A DNA stretch of 38,977 bases from JBKPCD01 sp046727175 (GTDB taxonomy: Bacteria > Acidobacteriota > Vicinamibacteria > Vicinamibacterales > 2-12-FULL-66-21). Each line of letters opens with the position of its first letter. Within the stretch, counting starts at the first letter, position 1. Below, piece by piece: positions 1-8,391 of the stretch. The stretch is from the NCBI GenBank assembly GCA_046727175.1, contig JBKPCD010000148.1, positions 1 to 38,977 on the forward strand. The letters are read 5' to 3'. The translations under genes were made by a program, and so were the position numbers. A model generated the notes under the pieces. The model did no database searches, was not told where the DNA came from, and was given only the letters and a program-made list of their open reading frames with translations.

Positions 1-1
1 G

Positions 2-286
2 GTCACTCGGGCTCTCCGGCATGCGGTGGTCCGGCGCGACGGCCGCGAAATTGGCCGCGTCCGTTCAGCAGTCCGGCTCCTGATCGCGTGGTCGCCGGTC
101 ATCGCATGGATGGCCTACGTCGGCAACCCGATGTTTGGCGAGGTGCGCGCGATGTCGCCGGCCGTGGCGTACGCAGTCGGCGGTCTCGCGCTAGGGTCGG
201 TGGCGGCAGGCGTCGCGTGGACCATCGCGAATCCAGGGCGCGGACCGCATGACCGCATCGCCGGCACGTGGGTTGTGCCAAGGTAG
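2..286 (+). CDS. C-terminal end of an RDD-like membrane protein (partial)
   Basis: The frame is open from the left edge to a TAG at 284-286, so only the last ~94 residues are present. They contain two hydrophobic stretches (around LLIAWSPVIAWMAYV, and AVAYAVGGLALGSVAAGVAW) and end in HDRIAGTWVV, which resembles the usual end of RDD-family integral membrane domains. RDD domains occur as stand-alone proteins or fused to other domains, including kinases; the missing N-terminus prevents a choice. An internal GTG at 26 is possible, but the open frame upstream argues for truncation by the window edge. The domain assignment rests on this short tail only. Confidence 0.55.
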   Translation, partial: VTRALRHAVVRRDGREIGRVRSAVRLLIAWSPVIAWMAYVGNPMFGEVRAMSPAVAYAVGGLALGSVAAGVAWTIANPGRGPHDRIAGTWVVPR

Positions 287-307
287 GGAACGGCCAGGGA
301 GTAAACG

Positions 308-1167
308 ATGCGGATATCAGCGTTTTGCACGGCAATCTTGGCATACGTGGTTATAGGCCACCCGCCGCCGGCGGTGGCACAGGTCGATCAACAGCGCGCA
401 CAGGAGTACTTCAAGGAAGCCCAGGCGCTCTGCGAGCGCGACGGCGGCCGTCTGTGGGGCGTGTCGATCTGCGCGCCGATGGTGATCGGCGACGCGCGGA
501 CACAGACGTTCGCCACCAGCCAGCCGCCACCGGATACGCTCGCCCAAAGCTTATCGGTCTCCTGAACGGGCCCATTCAGTGGGGCGACACGATGTGGGCG
601 GCGCTCACCTGGGACACGATCGCCAACTGGCCGCCTCGCACGCGCGGCGAGGCGTTCCTCCACGAATCGTTCCACATCGTCCAGCCGCGGCTCGGACTCA
701 CCCTACCGTCGAATTCAGCGGGCGCAGTCCTGAGTGAGCATCTGGATTCCGTCGATGGACGGTATTGGTTGCGCGAATGGCGCGCGCTCGCACAGGCGCT
801 GCGGGAATCAGGGGAGCGGCGCGGTCTGGCCGTTCGCGACGCGCTGGCCTTCCGCCAGGCTCGTCACACGCGCTACCCGGACAAAGTGGAGAGTGAGCGC
901 GCCTGGGACATCACCGAAGGCCTCCCCTCGTATACCCAGACGGTGCTGGCCGCGCCATCCGAGGCCGACGCGATCGCGCGTGCGCTCGAGCTCCTGGCCG
1001 AGGCGGAGAACGGGGAAAGCTTCGTGCGCACGTTTCCATACACGTCCGGGCCCGCCTGTGATCCGGTATTTCCCATCCCGCTTGGGCGCACGCAAAGTAC
1101 GAGGTGCTCTGAGCCGCCTTACATCGCGAGGCGACGGCCGAATGACCTCCGCGCCTGCAATCATTGA
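308..1167 (+). pseudogene. Secreted HExxH (zincin-like) protein, frameshifted
   Basis: An ATG at 308 opens a signal peptide (hydrophobic core ending PPPAVAQ) and about 75 mature residues, then this frame stops at 563. From about 541 the protein continues in another frame (ARPKLIGLLNGPIQWGD, then EAFLHESFHIVQPRLGL), which carries an HESFH motif of HExxH type and runs to 1167. The switch near 538-541 corresponds to one missing base or two extra bases. The C-terminus after FVRTFPYTSGPA reads as low-quality sequence, so a second lesion or truncation near 1050 is likely. A zinc peptidase-like role is suggested only by HExxH and the export signal. It may be a real pseudogene or an assembly error; the third metal ligand was not identified. 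It converges on the 3' end of the PD40 gene, overlapping it by 7 bases. Confidence 0.5.
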
Positions 1168-2639
1168 AACCTATCCACGAGCATCAGATTGCTGCCCGCG
1201 CTGTCGACCAGGGGAAATGCCAGTGAGCGCTCATCGGGCGACAGCGTCACGCCGAACCAGAACGCTTTGTCCAGACGTACGAGCGTCGAGCGCTTGCCGG
1301 TCGCGAAATCAAAGAAATCCACCGAAGGCTTGTCACCGGTATCACCGACTGCGACGAAATAGAGTCCCCGCACACCGACAGCAAAGTTGATGCTATAGCT
1401 CAAGCCGTCGACGACATGAACTTCGGCGCCGCCATTGACGGGAACTCGCCAGATCGAACTCGGCGACGTTGACTCCTTCGCATAATACAAGAAGCCGTCA
1501 CCGGATTCGACGGCGGCGGCGCCGCCCTGCCGGGTTACCTGAGCCGGCGCACCTCCCGCCGCCGGCATACGCCACACCTCGTCCCGGCCGGTCCTGTTCG
1601 ATGTGAAATAGATCCGTCGGCCGTCGCGCGACCAACGGGCTTCATTCTCCTCCGTCGGATCCTTGGTGAGTTGAGTGAGTTTGCCGGTGTCGGGCTGAAG
1701 CAGATAGAGGTCCCCCGCGCCCGCGCGTCGTGAGCTGAAGAGAAGGGTCAGCCCGTCCGGCGACCACTGGGGATTCGAGCACTGTGGTCCTCCCATGGAG
1801 GTCACCTGCAGCGGATTCGAACCGTCCCTGTTGGCAATCCAGATCTCCTCCGCTCCTGACCGGGTCGACGCGAATGCCAGCCGTTGTCCGTCCGGCGAAT
1901 AGTGGGGGGTCTGTTCGTCGAACGTCGAGGAGAAGGCGGCGAGCGCGACCGGAGTCACCGGTGGACCTCGAAGCGCAAGCTCGTAGAGAGCCGTGTCTCT
2001 GAACTGTGCCGAATACACGAGCCGGCCAGTCCCGGCGATGCTGACCGCGGTGGCCCGCTCGCCAAAGGGGAGGAATTCAGGTTCACGAGTTCGACTCGAT
2101 TGCGAGACCTCTGAGATCTTCGCCATACGTGAAAGGCCGAGATGCCCGCTGGACGAGAAGACGAGATCGCGCCCGTCCGGAGTCCAAGCAAGACCGATAA
2201 CACCGGGGTCGTCGTCAGTAAGCTGGCGCGGCGTGCCGCTCGGAGCGGGACCGGACGTCAGCGGCACGAGAAAGATCGCAACGCGACCCACCGTGCGTAC
2301 CCGCAGAAACGCGAGGTGCCGTCCGTCTGGCGACACGACCGGACTCACGTCGTTCCGTCCCGGAGCTTCGGTGAGGCGCCGCTGCTCCGAGCCATCGACT
2401 GCGATAAACCAGATGCCTCGCGAGCCGTTGGGTGATGTCGCGCCACCGAAGGCAAGCCATCTTCCGTCCGGCGTCCAGGAGAGATTGCCGATTGGCCTGA
2501 CGTCTCGGGGAATCGGCGCCGGGAAAATCGTCGCAATGGTCCTTTCGGCACCTCCAAGCGCTGGGATCACAACCAGGTCAGCAGCCGGGGGGGCGACGCG
2601 AAGCGGACGAATGCGATGAAACGGCCATCCGGAGACCAT
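1161..2639 (-). CDS. PD40/TolB-like beta-propeller, C-terminal part of a split regulator
   Basis: This frame encodes about 480 residues of repeated propeller blades with the WSPDG/WTPDG signature (LSWTPDGRWLAFGG, WSPDGLTLLFSS, YSPDGQRLAFAS), typical of PD40/TolB repeats. Its first ~20 residues are out-of-frame reading of the upstream gene; meaningful similarity begins at APPAADLVVIPALGG near 2590. The ORF at 2567-3337 ends in exactly the blade that this one continues. I therefore read the two as one protein of about 725 residues, interrupted at the G7 run 2587-2593. In this family the propeller acts as the extracytoplasmic sensor part of a membrane-anchored winged-helix protein. On its own this ORF has no signal peptide and no credible start. 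Confidence 0.8.
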   Translation of the reverse strand: MVSGWPFHRIRPLRVAPPAADLVVIPALGGAERTIATIFPAPIPRDVRPIGNLSWTPDGRWLAFGGATSPNGSRGIWFIAVDGSEQRRLTEAPGRNDVSPVVSPDGRHLAFLRVRTVGRVAIFLVPLTSGPAPSGTPRQLTDDDPGVIGLAWTPDGRDLVFSSSGHLGLSRMAKISEVSQSSRTREPEFLPFGERATAVSIAGTGRLVYSAQFRDTALYELALRGPPVTPVALAAFSSTFDEQTPHYSPDGQRLAFASTRSGAEEIWIANRDGSNPLQVTSMGGPQCSNPQWSPDGLTLLFSSRRAGAGDLYLLQPDTGKLTQLTKDPTEENEARWSRDGRRIYFTSNRTGRDEVWRMPAAGGAPAQVTRQGGAAAVESGDGFLYYAKESTSPSSIWRVPVNGGAEVHVVDGLSYSINFAVGVRGLYFVAVGDTGDKPSVDFFDFATGKRSTLVRLDKAFWFGVTLSPDERSLAFPLVDSAGSNLMLVDRFQ

Positions 2640-3337
2640 GCAGGCCAGTCGTCTGGCGCGGGGCTCCTCGTCAAGCGCACGGGTTCGCCGGGACCGGCCA
2701 ATTTGACGTAGATGTCATAGTTGTCCAGCGTCGGGCCGTTCCAGGAAAAGGCGACCCGGCTTCCGTCGGGCGACAGGCTCGGCGCCCGCTCGTATCCCGG
2801 GTGCGCAGTGAGCGGCACGGCGAGGGCAGGCGAAGTCCTGACCGCTGACGTGCGCGGCTCGCGGACCACTGTGAGAAATGTGACGACCACGAGCAAGGCC
2901 GCCGTGACTGTCGCGCCGGCCAGCCACGCCTTTTTGGTGCCGCGCCCCGGCATCACCGAGGAAGGTTCCTTCGTCGCGCTGCTGACCGGCTCTGCCGACA
3001 ACTCGGCGGACGGCATGGTCGCCCGCACCTCCGCACCGAACCGATAGCCGTGCTTCGGTACCGTTTCCACCCACCGTGCCCCATCCTCGCCGAGCGCTTT
3101 GCGAAGCACGGAGATCTGAAAGGAGAGGTTGGCCTCTTCGACAAAGGTGTCGGGCCACAGTGCGTTCATCAGCTCCTGTTTCGAGAATGCACGCCCGGGG
3201 CTCTGTACCAGGAGCACGAGCAGGTCGAACGTCTTCGGCGCCAACGGCACGACCTGATGTTCGCGCGTGAAGACTCTTCGCTCGAGGTCCAGCCGGAATG
3301 GGCCGAACTCGTACAACCCGATGCTGGCGCGAGACAT
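2567..3337 (-). CDS. CadC-type winged-helix regulator, N-terminal part (split from its propeller)
   Basis: Residues ~5-100 form an OmpR/CadC-type winged helix (FGPFRLDLERRVF, LAPKTFDLLVLLVQ, NLSFQISVLRKALGE, VETVPKHGYRF). Next come a Ser/Pro/Thr-rich linker, one membrane segment (AWLAGATVTAALLVVVTFLTV) and the first PD40 blades (APSLSPDGSRVAFSW). The frame then ends shortly after FIAFVRFASPP. I chose the ATG at 3337 because AGAGGA lies about 5 bases upstream and the winged helix starts right after it; a longer frame to 3442 exists. Such proteins bind DNA in the cytoplasm and sense through the C-terminal part outside the membrane. Restoring one C at the C7 run (coding strand) joins it to the 1161-2639 frame. 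It is divergent from the M48-like gene, with about 90 bases between the start codons. Confidence 0.85.
   Translation of the reverse strand: MSRASIGLYEFGPFRLDLERRVFTREHQVVPLAPKTFDLLVLLVQSPGRAFSKQELMNALWPDTFVEEANLSFQISVLRKALGEDGARWVETVPKHGYRFGAEVRATMPSAELSAEPVSSATKEPSSVMPGRGTKKAWLAGATVTAALLVVVTFLTVVREPRTSAVRTSPALAVPLTAHPGYERAPSLSPDGSRVAFSWNGPTLDNYDIYVKLAGPGEPVRLTRSPAPDDWPAWSPDGRFIAFVRFASPPRLLTWL
2587..2593. other. G7 homopolymer at the frame break of the split regulator
   Basis: Seven consecutive G on the + strand (C7 on the coding strand) sit exactly where the winged-helix frame loses propeller similarity and the other frame gains it. Eight C would give a continuous ASPPPAADLVV reading. This is either a homopolymer sequencing error or slippage in the population. 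Confidence 0.75.
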
Positions 3338-3427
3338 AGGTCCTCTAATGAATTCCTTTGAGATTACTTCACTGCTTCTCGGTTCCATCAAAGGATTTGC
3401 TCGTGAGCCGTCGCCTAGCGTCGGCTC

Positions 3428-4321
3428 ATGGCATACACACACGCTCGAACGCCCGTGGCCAATGGCGGCGTCAGTCTGTACCTGCGCCCCTGGTCGCGGT
3501 CCGCTGCCGTCGTCCTGCTCGTCCTTCTGTCGAGCGCTATCGACGCCTCCGGCAAGGAGCTCACATTTCGGAATCCGCGAGATTTGCTCGCCGATGAGCC
3601 GGCGGCGTTTATGGAGCTGCTGGAAGCCGGCAGACCGGCACCAGTATCGATGGAAGACATGGGCGCGATATTAAGAGCTCTTCCGCCGGAAGGCGAGGTT
3701 ACCAAGCTCGGAGCCCCGGCGCAGCAGAAAGTGGAGGCGGTGCGTCAGCTACTCAAGTCGACTCAGCGCGACTGGTACGAAATCAAGGTGATCGATCTCC
3801 CGCAGGCCGCGATCGTCCTGCATGCTCGCGCCCTGCTCCTGATTTCCGCACCGGCCATCGCCCTGGTGAACGCCGCCGAGCTGCAGGCGATGGCCGCCCA
3901 CGAAATCGGGCACGAATACGTCTGGATCGAATGGAATCGTGCTCGTCAACGCGCCGATCGGGAGCGACTCAAGGAGCTGGAGCTGGTCTGCGACGCGATT
4001 GCCGCTGTCACATTGCGTCAGCTCGGAATGGATCCGTCAAAGGTGATCGACGGTGTCGAGAAGGTCACGCGATTCAACCGCGAACGGTTTGGATCGGCCA
4101 CCAACGAGAAGAGCTATCCGACTCTCGCGGAACGCCGGGCGTTTGCTCGCGAGATCGATCGATGGCTGCGGGATTCGAGCTGGCGTTCTCGCTCGGGCCT
4201 CGGACGAAATTCAGCGGATTTCGTGAGAGTTGGGATGAATTCGCGCCTCCCGACGGCCTCTTCACCGGTCGCGACCGGGCGGCCGAAGAAGTCTGCCCCG
4301 TTTGGCCCGGCCAACCGATGA
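3428..4321 (+). CDS. Secreted M48-like zinc metallopeptidase
   Basis: The 297-residue product opens with an arginine-containing n-region and a hydrophobic core (SAAVVLLVLLSSAIDASG), consistent with export. An HEIGH motif at about residues 158-162 and a downstream ELELVCDAIAA segment (glutamate ~25 residues later) match the HExxH...E arrangement of M48 (Ste24/HtpX-like) peptidases. There are no further membrane spans, so a periplasmic or lipid-free soluble protease is more likely than an integral one. The last ~55 residues after EIDRWLRDSS are Ser/Arg/Pro-rich and unlike the rest; the reading frame may have drifted there. It is divergent from the winged-helix/propeller regulator, which could control it, though that is only positional inference. 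Substrate unknown. Confidence 0.75.
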   Translation: MAYTHARTPVANGGVSLYLRPWSRSAAVVLLVLLSSAIDASGKELTFRNPRDLLADEPAAFMELLEAGRPAPVSMEDMGAILRALPPEGEVTKLGAPAQQKVEAVRQLLKSTQRDWYEIKVIDLPQAAIVLHARALLLISAPAIALVNAAELQAMAAHEIGHEYVWIEWNRARQRADRERLKELELVCDAIAAVTLRQLGMDPSKVIDGVEKVTRFNRERFGSATNEKSYPTLAERRAFAREIDRWLRDSSWRSRSGLGRNSADFVRVGMNSRLPTASSPVATGRPKKSAPFGPANR

Positions 4322-5076
4322 CCGCGCATTGGGCAATCCGCGCGCCGGCCGCAGTCGACGGCACTGACGAAGAGAGGGTCCGCGCCGCGCGTTCAACAAG
4401 GCATTTCGCGACGCACGACTGAAGATCTTCACGAGCCTTGGTCTGGACCTGCTTGACGAGCTCGCCCTGAAACGCCACGTGCCAAATCGGACGGCTCGAA
4501 CGACAGGAGGAGTGACCAGTGGTCGTCGTGTGATTCGCACAGCATTGCGAGCGGCCCCTCGGCATTTATCGCAGCGAACGTGCGCGACGACGTACGACTG
4601 CGCCAATGAACGGACGTGCCTCTGAACAGGAATTGAATTGCCGTTAAGCGAAATGCGCGATTGTGTAACAACTGTGTAAGGTGGATTCAAAATCCGCGAC
4701 GAGCACTGACGTTTACGGCTTCACATTGAGGTGCATCGTGGATGCGTAAGTCGCTGAACCGATTGCGCAACGAGGTGTTTCGGCGTTGCTTGGTGATCCT
4801 CTCCAGATTGGCTTTCCAAGCGTGCTCCTTCAACACCACAGCGCACGACGCGCCTTGCTGCACATGGCCGCTCCATCGCGACTCCTATCGGCCACGCCAG
4901 TATCCTGGCCGCTGACAGGCATGCGCAACGGCGACGATCTGGACCTGCGCGCCAACCGCCTTGGATACGACAAAGAGGGGAAAGCGGCGGAAGGCCGCGC
5001 CTGGTGATGCCGAGGTAAGATGATCCAGCTTGATGGAAGGTCGGCCAGTGAAAGTACTTGCGAGGGAAGAAGTTAA
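4322..5076. other. 755-base stretch without a recognisable gene
   Basis: Only short ORFs occur here, for example a 73-codon + frame at 4786-5007, and none gives a protein I recognise or has convincing start signals. The middle (about 4600-4760) is less GC-rich than its surroundings, with a repeated TGTGTAA word at 4662-4678, and could hold promoters. I see no tRNA, repeat pair or transposase remnant in it. Confidence 0.5.
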
Positions 5077-5150
5077 TGGAGCGGGCTACGGGGATCGAAC
5101 CCGTCTAACTGGCTTGGGAAGCCAGGGCATTACCACTATGCTAAGCCCGC
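5077..5150 (-). tRNA. tRNA-Gly (anticodon CCC), CCA encoded
   Basis: On the minus strand a full cloverleaf can be drawn. The acceptor stem is GCGGGCT (5150-5144) with AGCCCGC (5087-5081). The anticodon arm is CTGGC-TTCCCAA-GCCAG, giving U33 and anticodon CCC (reads GGG, glycine). The T arm is ACGGG-TTCGATC-CCCGT. The discriminator is U and the CCA end is encoded in the DNA (5077-5080 on the + strand reads tgga). The gene stands alone between the gene-poor stretch and the phosphohexomutase gene. Confidence 0.95.
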
Positions 5151-5228
5151 ACGTGCCGATCGTAACATAAGCGCGAATCGCGAACGGCTTGCCTCGAACC
5201 TCGCACTCCGAGTTCTGATTGGCGTCGC

Positions 5229-6584
5229 TCACGCTCTGATGAACGCAAGCACCTCGTCGCGTTTCCGCTCCATCACCTCGCCTGTCGTTGCCTCGAGATT
5301 CAGCCGCAGCATCGGCTCCGTGTTCGACGCGCGCACGTTGAAGTGCCAGTCCGGGTATTCGGCCGAGACGCCATCCAGCGCGTATACCCTCGCATCCGCG
5401 TAGCGCGCGGCCAGACCGTCGATCTTCTCCTGCACCGCCCGCATGTCGCCAACGCGCGTGTTGATCTCACCCGAGATGAAGTACTTCTCGCGCAGCGGCT
5501 GGAGCAGCTCGTTGAGCGTCTGCCCCTTGCGCGACATCAGCTCAAGAATCAGGAGCGCGGGAATGAACCCGTTGTCGGCATAGAAGTTCTCGCGGAAGTA
5601 GTAATGGCCGGTGACCTCACCGCCGAAGACGGCCGCTTCTTCTCGCATGCGTCGCTTGAAGAAGGCGTGCCCCACGCGATTCATCAGCGCAGTCCCGCCG
5701 TACTTGGCAACGATGTCCTTGACCGCGTAGCTCGCGCGGACGTCGTACACGATCTTCGCGCCCGGCGTCTTCAACAGGAACGATTCCGCAAGGAGCGCCG
5801 TGATGAAGTCGCCGGCGATGAACTCACCTGTACCGTCGATGAAGAAGCACCGGTCCGCGTCGCCGTCCCACGCGATTCCGATGTCCGCCTGCTCGCGGAT
5901 GACGCGCTCCACGAGGTCGCGACGGTTCTCTTCGACGAGCGGATTTGCCTCGTGATTCGGAAACGTGCCGTCCACCTCGAAGCACAACGTCGTCAACCGG
6001 CAGGGCAGCCGTGCGAACAGCGTCGGCGCGACGAGACCGGCGATCCCGTTCCCGGCGTCCAGCACCAGGTTGAACGGTTTCACGACCGAGGGATCGATGA
6101 ACGAAAGGACGTGCTCGATGTAATCGTGGATGACGTCCATCGTCGTCAGCGATCCGGCATGCTGGGCCTGAGCCGGCAACGTCCGGTTGAGGATCATGTC
6201 GCGAATCTCGTTGATGCCGGCGTCTCCGCTCAGCGGGAATGCCTCGCGCCTCACGAGCTTGATGCCGTTGTACTCCTTGGGATTGTGTGACGCGGTGATC
6301 TGGGCGCCCCCATCGTGCCCGTCGCGGGCGACCGCGAAGTACATCATGTCGGTGCCCATCATCCCGTAGTCGACGACATCGGCCCCCTGACTGCGGGCGC
6401 CATCGATGAAGGCAGCCGCGACCGACGGGGAAGAGAGCCGCATGTCGCGCGATACGCCGATGCGTGTGGCGTTCAGATAGCTCACGAAGCCGCGGCCGAT
6501 CAGGCGCGCGGCATCCTCGTTGACTTCCGACGGATAGAGTCCGCGGACGTCGTACGCCTTGAAGATCGAGGAGTTGATCGTCAT
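5229..6584 (-). CDS. manB: Phosphomannomutase/phosphoglucomutase
   Basis: A 451-residue alpha-D-phosphohexomutase, which interconverts hexose 6- and 1-phosphates in the cytoplasm. All four family signatures are present: the phosphoserine loop TASHNPKEYNGIK (catalytic Ser99), the metal loop DGDADR near residue 240, the sugar-specificity loop GEVTGHYYF, and the phosphate-binding loop RASNTEPMLRL near residue 418. The start is set by the ATGA overlap with the upstream pyrophosphorylase gene (ATG 6584-6582, TGA 6583-6581); a longer open frame upstream is only read-through of that gene. The pairing with a sugar-1-phosphate nucleotidyltransferase implies joint supply of an NDP-sugar. Mannose versus glucose specificity cannot be fixed from sequence, so the symbol is provisional. 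Confidence 0.93.
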   Translation of the reverse strand: MTINSSIFKAYDVRGLYPSEVNEDAARLIGRGFVSYLNATRIGVSRDMRLSSPSVAAAFIDGARSQGADVVDYGMMGTDMMYFAVARDGHDGGAQITASHNPKEYNGIKLVRREAFPLSGDAGINEIRDMILNRTLPAQAQHAGSLTTMDVIHDYIEHVLSFIDPSVVKPFNLVLDAGNGIAGLVAPTLFARLPCRLTTLCFEVDGTFPNHEANPLVEENRRDLVERVIREQADIGIAWDGDADRCFFIDGTGEFIAGDFITALLAESFLLKTPGAKIVYDVRASYAVKDIVAKYGGTALMNRVGHAFFKRRMREEAAVFGGEVTGHYYFRENFYADNGFIPALLILELMSRKGQTLNELLQPLREKYFISGEINTRVGDMRAVQEKIDGLAARYADARVYALDGVSAEYPDWHFNVRASNTEPMLRLNLEATTGEVMERKRDEVLAFIRA

Positions 6585-7636
6585 AGCCGGCTGAAATCCG
6601 TAATCACGGTCTTGTCGCCGAGAACGACTCCGTTCTCGAGCAGCGCGTTGCGTCCGATGTGGCAGTTGCGGCCCAGGATGGATCTGCGGATGACGGCTTC
6701 GCGACCGATCCATCCGTTCGGCCAGATGATCGACCCGTCGATGACTGCGGCCTCGTCCACGTGCGTGTGACGCCCGATCACCGAATACGGCATGACCCGC
6801 GTCCCGACTTTCAGCACCGCGCCCTCGTCGACGAAACACGGAGCATGCAGCTCGACGCCGTCGTCCGTGCGCGCGCCGGGCGCAATCCATGCGGCGTGGG
6901 CCGCCTCCGAGAACGGCGGAGCCGCATACCGGCCATCCATGATGTCCTGATGGACCTGCAAGTACTTCGCCGGCGTCCCGATGTCGATCCAGTATCCGTC
7001 GTAGATGTAAGCGACGAACGTTTCTCCGCGGTCAATCAGCGACGGAAAATAGCTGCGCTCGATCGACCACGCGATGTCCTTGGGAATCCGATCGAACGTC
7101 TCGGGCTCGAGGACGTAAATCCCCGCGTTGATCGTGTTGCACGTGATTTCATCCTCACCCGGTTTTTCGAGAAAGCGCTGGATGTTGCCCTGTTCGTCGG
7201 TCTCGACCAGACCGTAGGCGCGAGGATTGTCCACGGGTGTCAGGACGATGGTCGCTCTGGCCTTGCGCTCACGGTGCAGGCGCACGACCGCAGCAAGATC
7301 GACCTGCGTCAAGACATCGCCGTTGAGCACGATCACGGATTCCGTGAGCGAGTCGCCAGCGTAACGGATCGCGCCGGCGGTCCCCAGCGGCATCGGTTCG
7401 ACGACATAGCGGAGCTTGAGACCGAGCCCTTCGCCTTCGCCGAAGATCTCTTCGATGCGGCGCGGCTGGTAGTTGAGGCTGAGGATGGCCTCGTCGATCT
7501 CCGGTACCTGACGCAGCAGGTCGATCTGGTAATAGAGAAACGGACGATTGAAGATCGGAACGATTGGCTTCGGTGTATGAACGGTCAGCGGTCTCAGGCG
7601 CGTGCCCTTGCCGCCAGCAAGGAGGATGGCCTTCAT
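6581..7636 (-). CDS. NDP-sugar pyrophosphorylase (mannose-1-phosphate guanylyltransferase-like)
   Basis: A 351-residue two-domain enzyme that joins a nucleoside triphosphate to a sugar 1-phosphate. The N-terminal Rossmann-like domain shows the nucleotide loop LAGGKGTRLRPLT, then PKPIVPIFNRPFL, the metal Asp in VLNGDVL, and EKPGEDE followed by NAGIYVLEP. From about residue 255 there are hexapeptide (left-handed beta-helix) repeats: GARTDDGVEL, DEGAVLKVG, IGREAVIRRSILG. This architecture is common in GDP-mannose pyrophosphorylases, but glucose-1-phosphate enzymes share it. It is first in a two-gene operon and overlaps the phosphohexomutase by 4 bases, so product and substrate genes are co-translated. 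It is divergent from pgsA across an 86-base gap that must hold both promoters. Confidence 0.88.
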   Translation of the reverse strand: MKAILLAGGKGTRLRPLTVHTPKPIVPIFNRPFLYYQIDLLRQVPEIDEAILSLNYQPRRIEEIFGEGEGLGLKLRYVVEPMPLGTAGAIRYAGDSLTESVIVLNGDVLTQVDLAAVVRLHRERKARATIVLTPVDNPRAYGLVETDEQGNIQRFLEKPGEDEITCNTINAGIYVLEPETFDRIPKDIAWSIERSYFPSLIDRGETFVAYIYDGYWIDIGTPAKYLQVHQDIMDGRYAAPPFSEAAHAAWIAPGARTDDGVELHAPCFVDEGAVLKVGTRVMPYSVIGRHTHVDEAAVIDGSIIWPNGWIGREAVIRRSILGRNCHIGRNALLENGVVLGDKTVITDFSRL

Positions 7637-7722
7637 AGCGACCTTCCATCATACCTCGTTGCCCGTGACGTCTCCGGAACGTCGACCGGCGGTTCGGAGT
7701 ATTCTTACGACAGCCACTCCTC

Positions 7723-8376
7723 ATGAACCTTCCGAATGCGTTGACGCTCGGCCGCATTTTTCTCGTGCCGCTGCTCGTGGTGGTACTGCTGACGAAGTTC
7801 GAGGGACGGCTCATCCTCGGCGTACCGAAGGAGCTCGTCGGCGCCGCGATCTTCGGCCTGGCGTCACTCACCGACTGGCTCGACGGCTATCTCGCTCGGC
7901 GGCGCAAGCAGATCACGCCGCTCGGGCAGCTGATGGATCCGTTAGCCGACAAGCTGCTCGTGACGGCAGCGCTCGTCTCGCTCGTGCAGATGGATCTCGC
8001 ACCGGCGTGGATGGCAGCCGTGATCCTGGGACGCGAATTCGCGGTCACCGTCCTTCGCAGCCTGTCGCACTCGCGCGGCGTCGTCATGGAGGCATCCGCG
8101 CTCGGCAAATTCAAGATGGCATCGCAGGTGGTCGCGATCCTTCTGCTGATCCTTGGTCGCGATCAGCTCCAGGAGTTCTTCGTACTGGGCCGGATTGCCC
8201 TCTGGATCGCGGTGGTGACGGCGGTCGTCTCGGGCATCGACTACTACCGCCGTTTCAGCTACGTGCTGGGACGACCGCAGGACGTCTCACCGGTTCAACC
8301 GGTTCAAGCCGTTCCCGAGATGTCCGGTGTCCAGCGGGAGGTTCAAGATGTCCATCGCGTGCGGCGTACGAGATAA
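7723..8376 (+). CDS. pgsA: CDP-diacylglycerol-glycerol-3-phosphate 3-phosphatidyltransferase
   Basis: A 217-residue integral membrane enzyme that makes phosphatidylglycerol phosphate, the committed step to phosphatidylglycerol and cardiolipin. It begins with the typical NLPNALTLGRI segment. It carries the CDP-alcohol phosphotransferase motif DG(x2)AR(x8)G(x3)D(x3)D within DWLDGYLARRRKQ and ITPLGQLMDPLAD (about residues 50-77), followed by four or five hydrophobic helices. The last 35 residues, after YVLGRPQD, are polar and contain a short PVQPVQAVP repeat. It is a single gene facing the sugar-nucleotide operon at its 5' end, and it converges on bamD with 15 bases between the stops. Confidence 0.93.
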   Translation: MNLPNALTLGRIFLVPLLVVVLLTKFEGRLILGVPKELVGAAIFGLASLTDWLDGYLARRRKQITPLGQLMDPLADKLLVTAALVSLVQMDLAPAWMAAVILGREFAVTVLRSLSHSRGVVMEASALGKFKMASQVVAILLLILGRDQLQEFFVLGRIALWIAVVTAVVSGIDYYRRFSYVLGRPQDVSPVQPVQAVPEMSGVQREVQDVHRVRRTR

Positions 8377-8391
8377 CGCTCGCTGGAACCG

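Noticed and set aside
4786..5007. 73-codon ORF in the gene-poor stretch
   Set aside because: No recognisable domain, no convincing ribosome site, and a composition like non-coding DNA read in frame.
5343..6290. Long + strand ORF opposite the phosphohexomutase gene
   Set aside because: Antisense shadow typical of GC-rich DNA; the minus frame has all four catalytic motifs and a coupled start.
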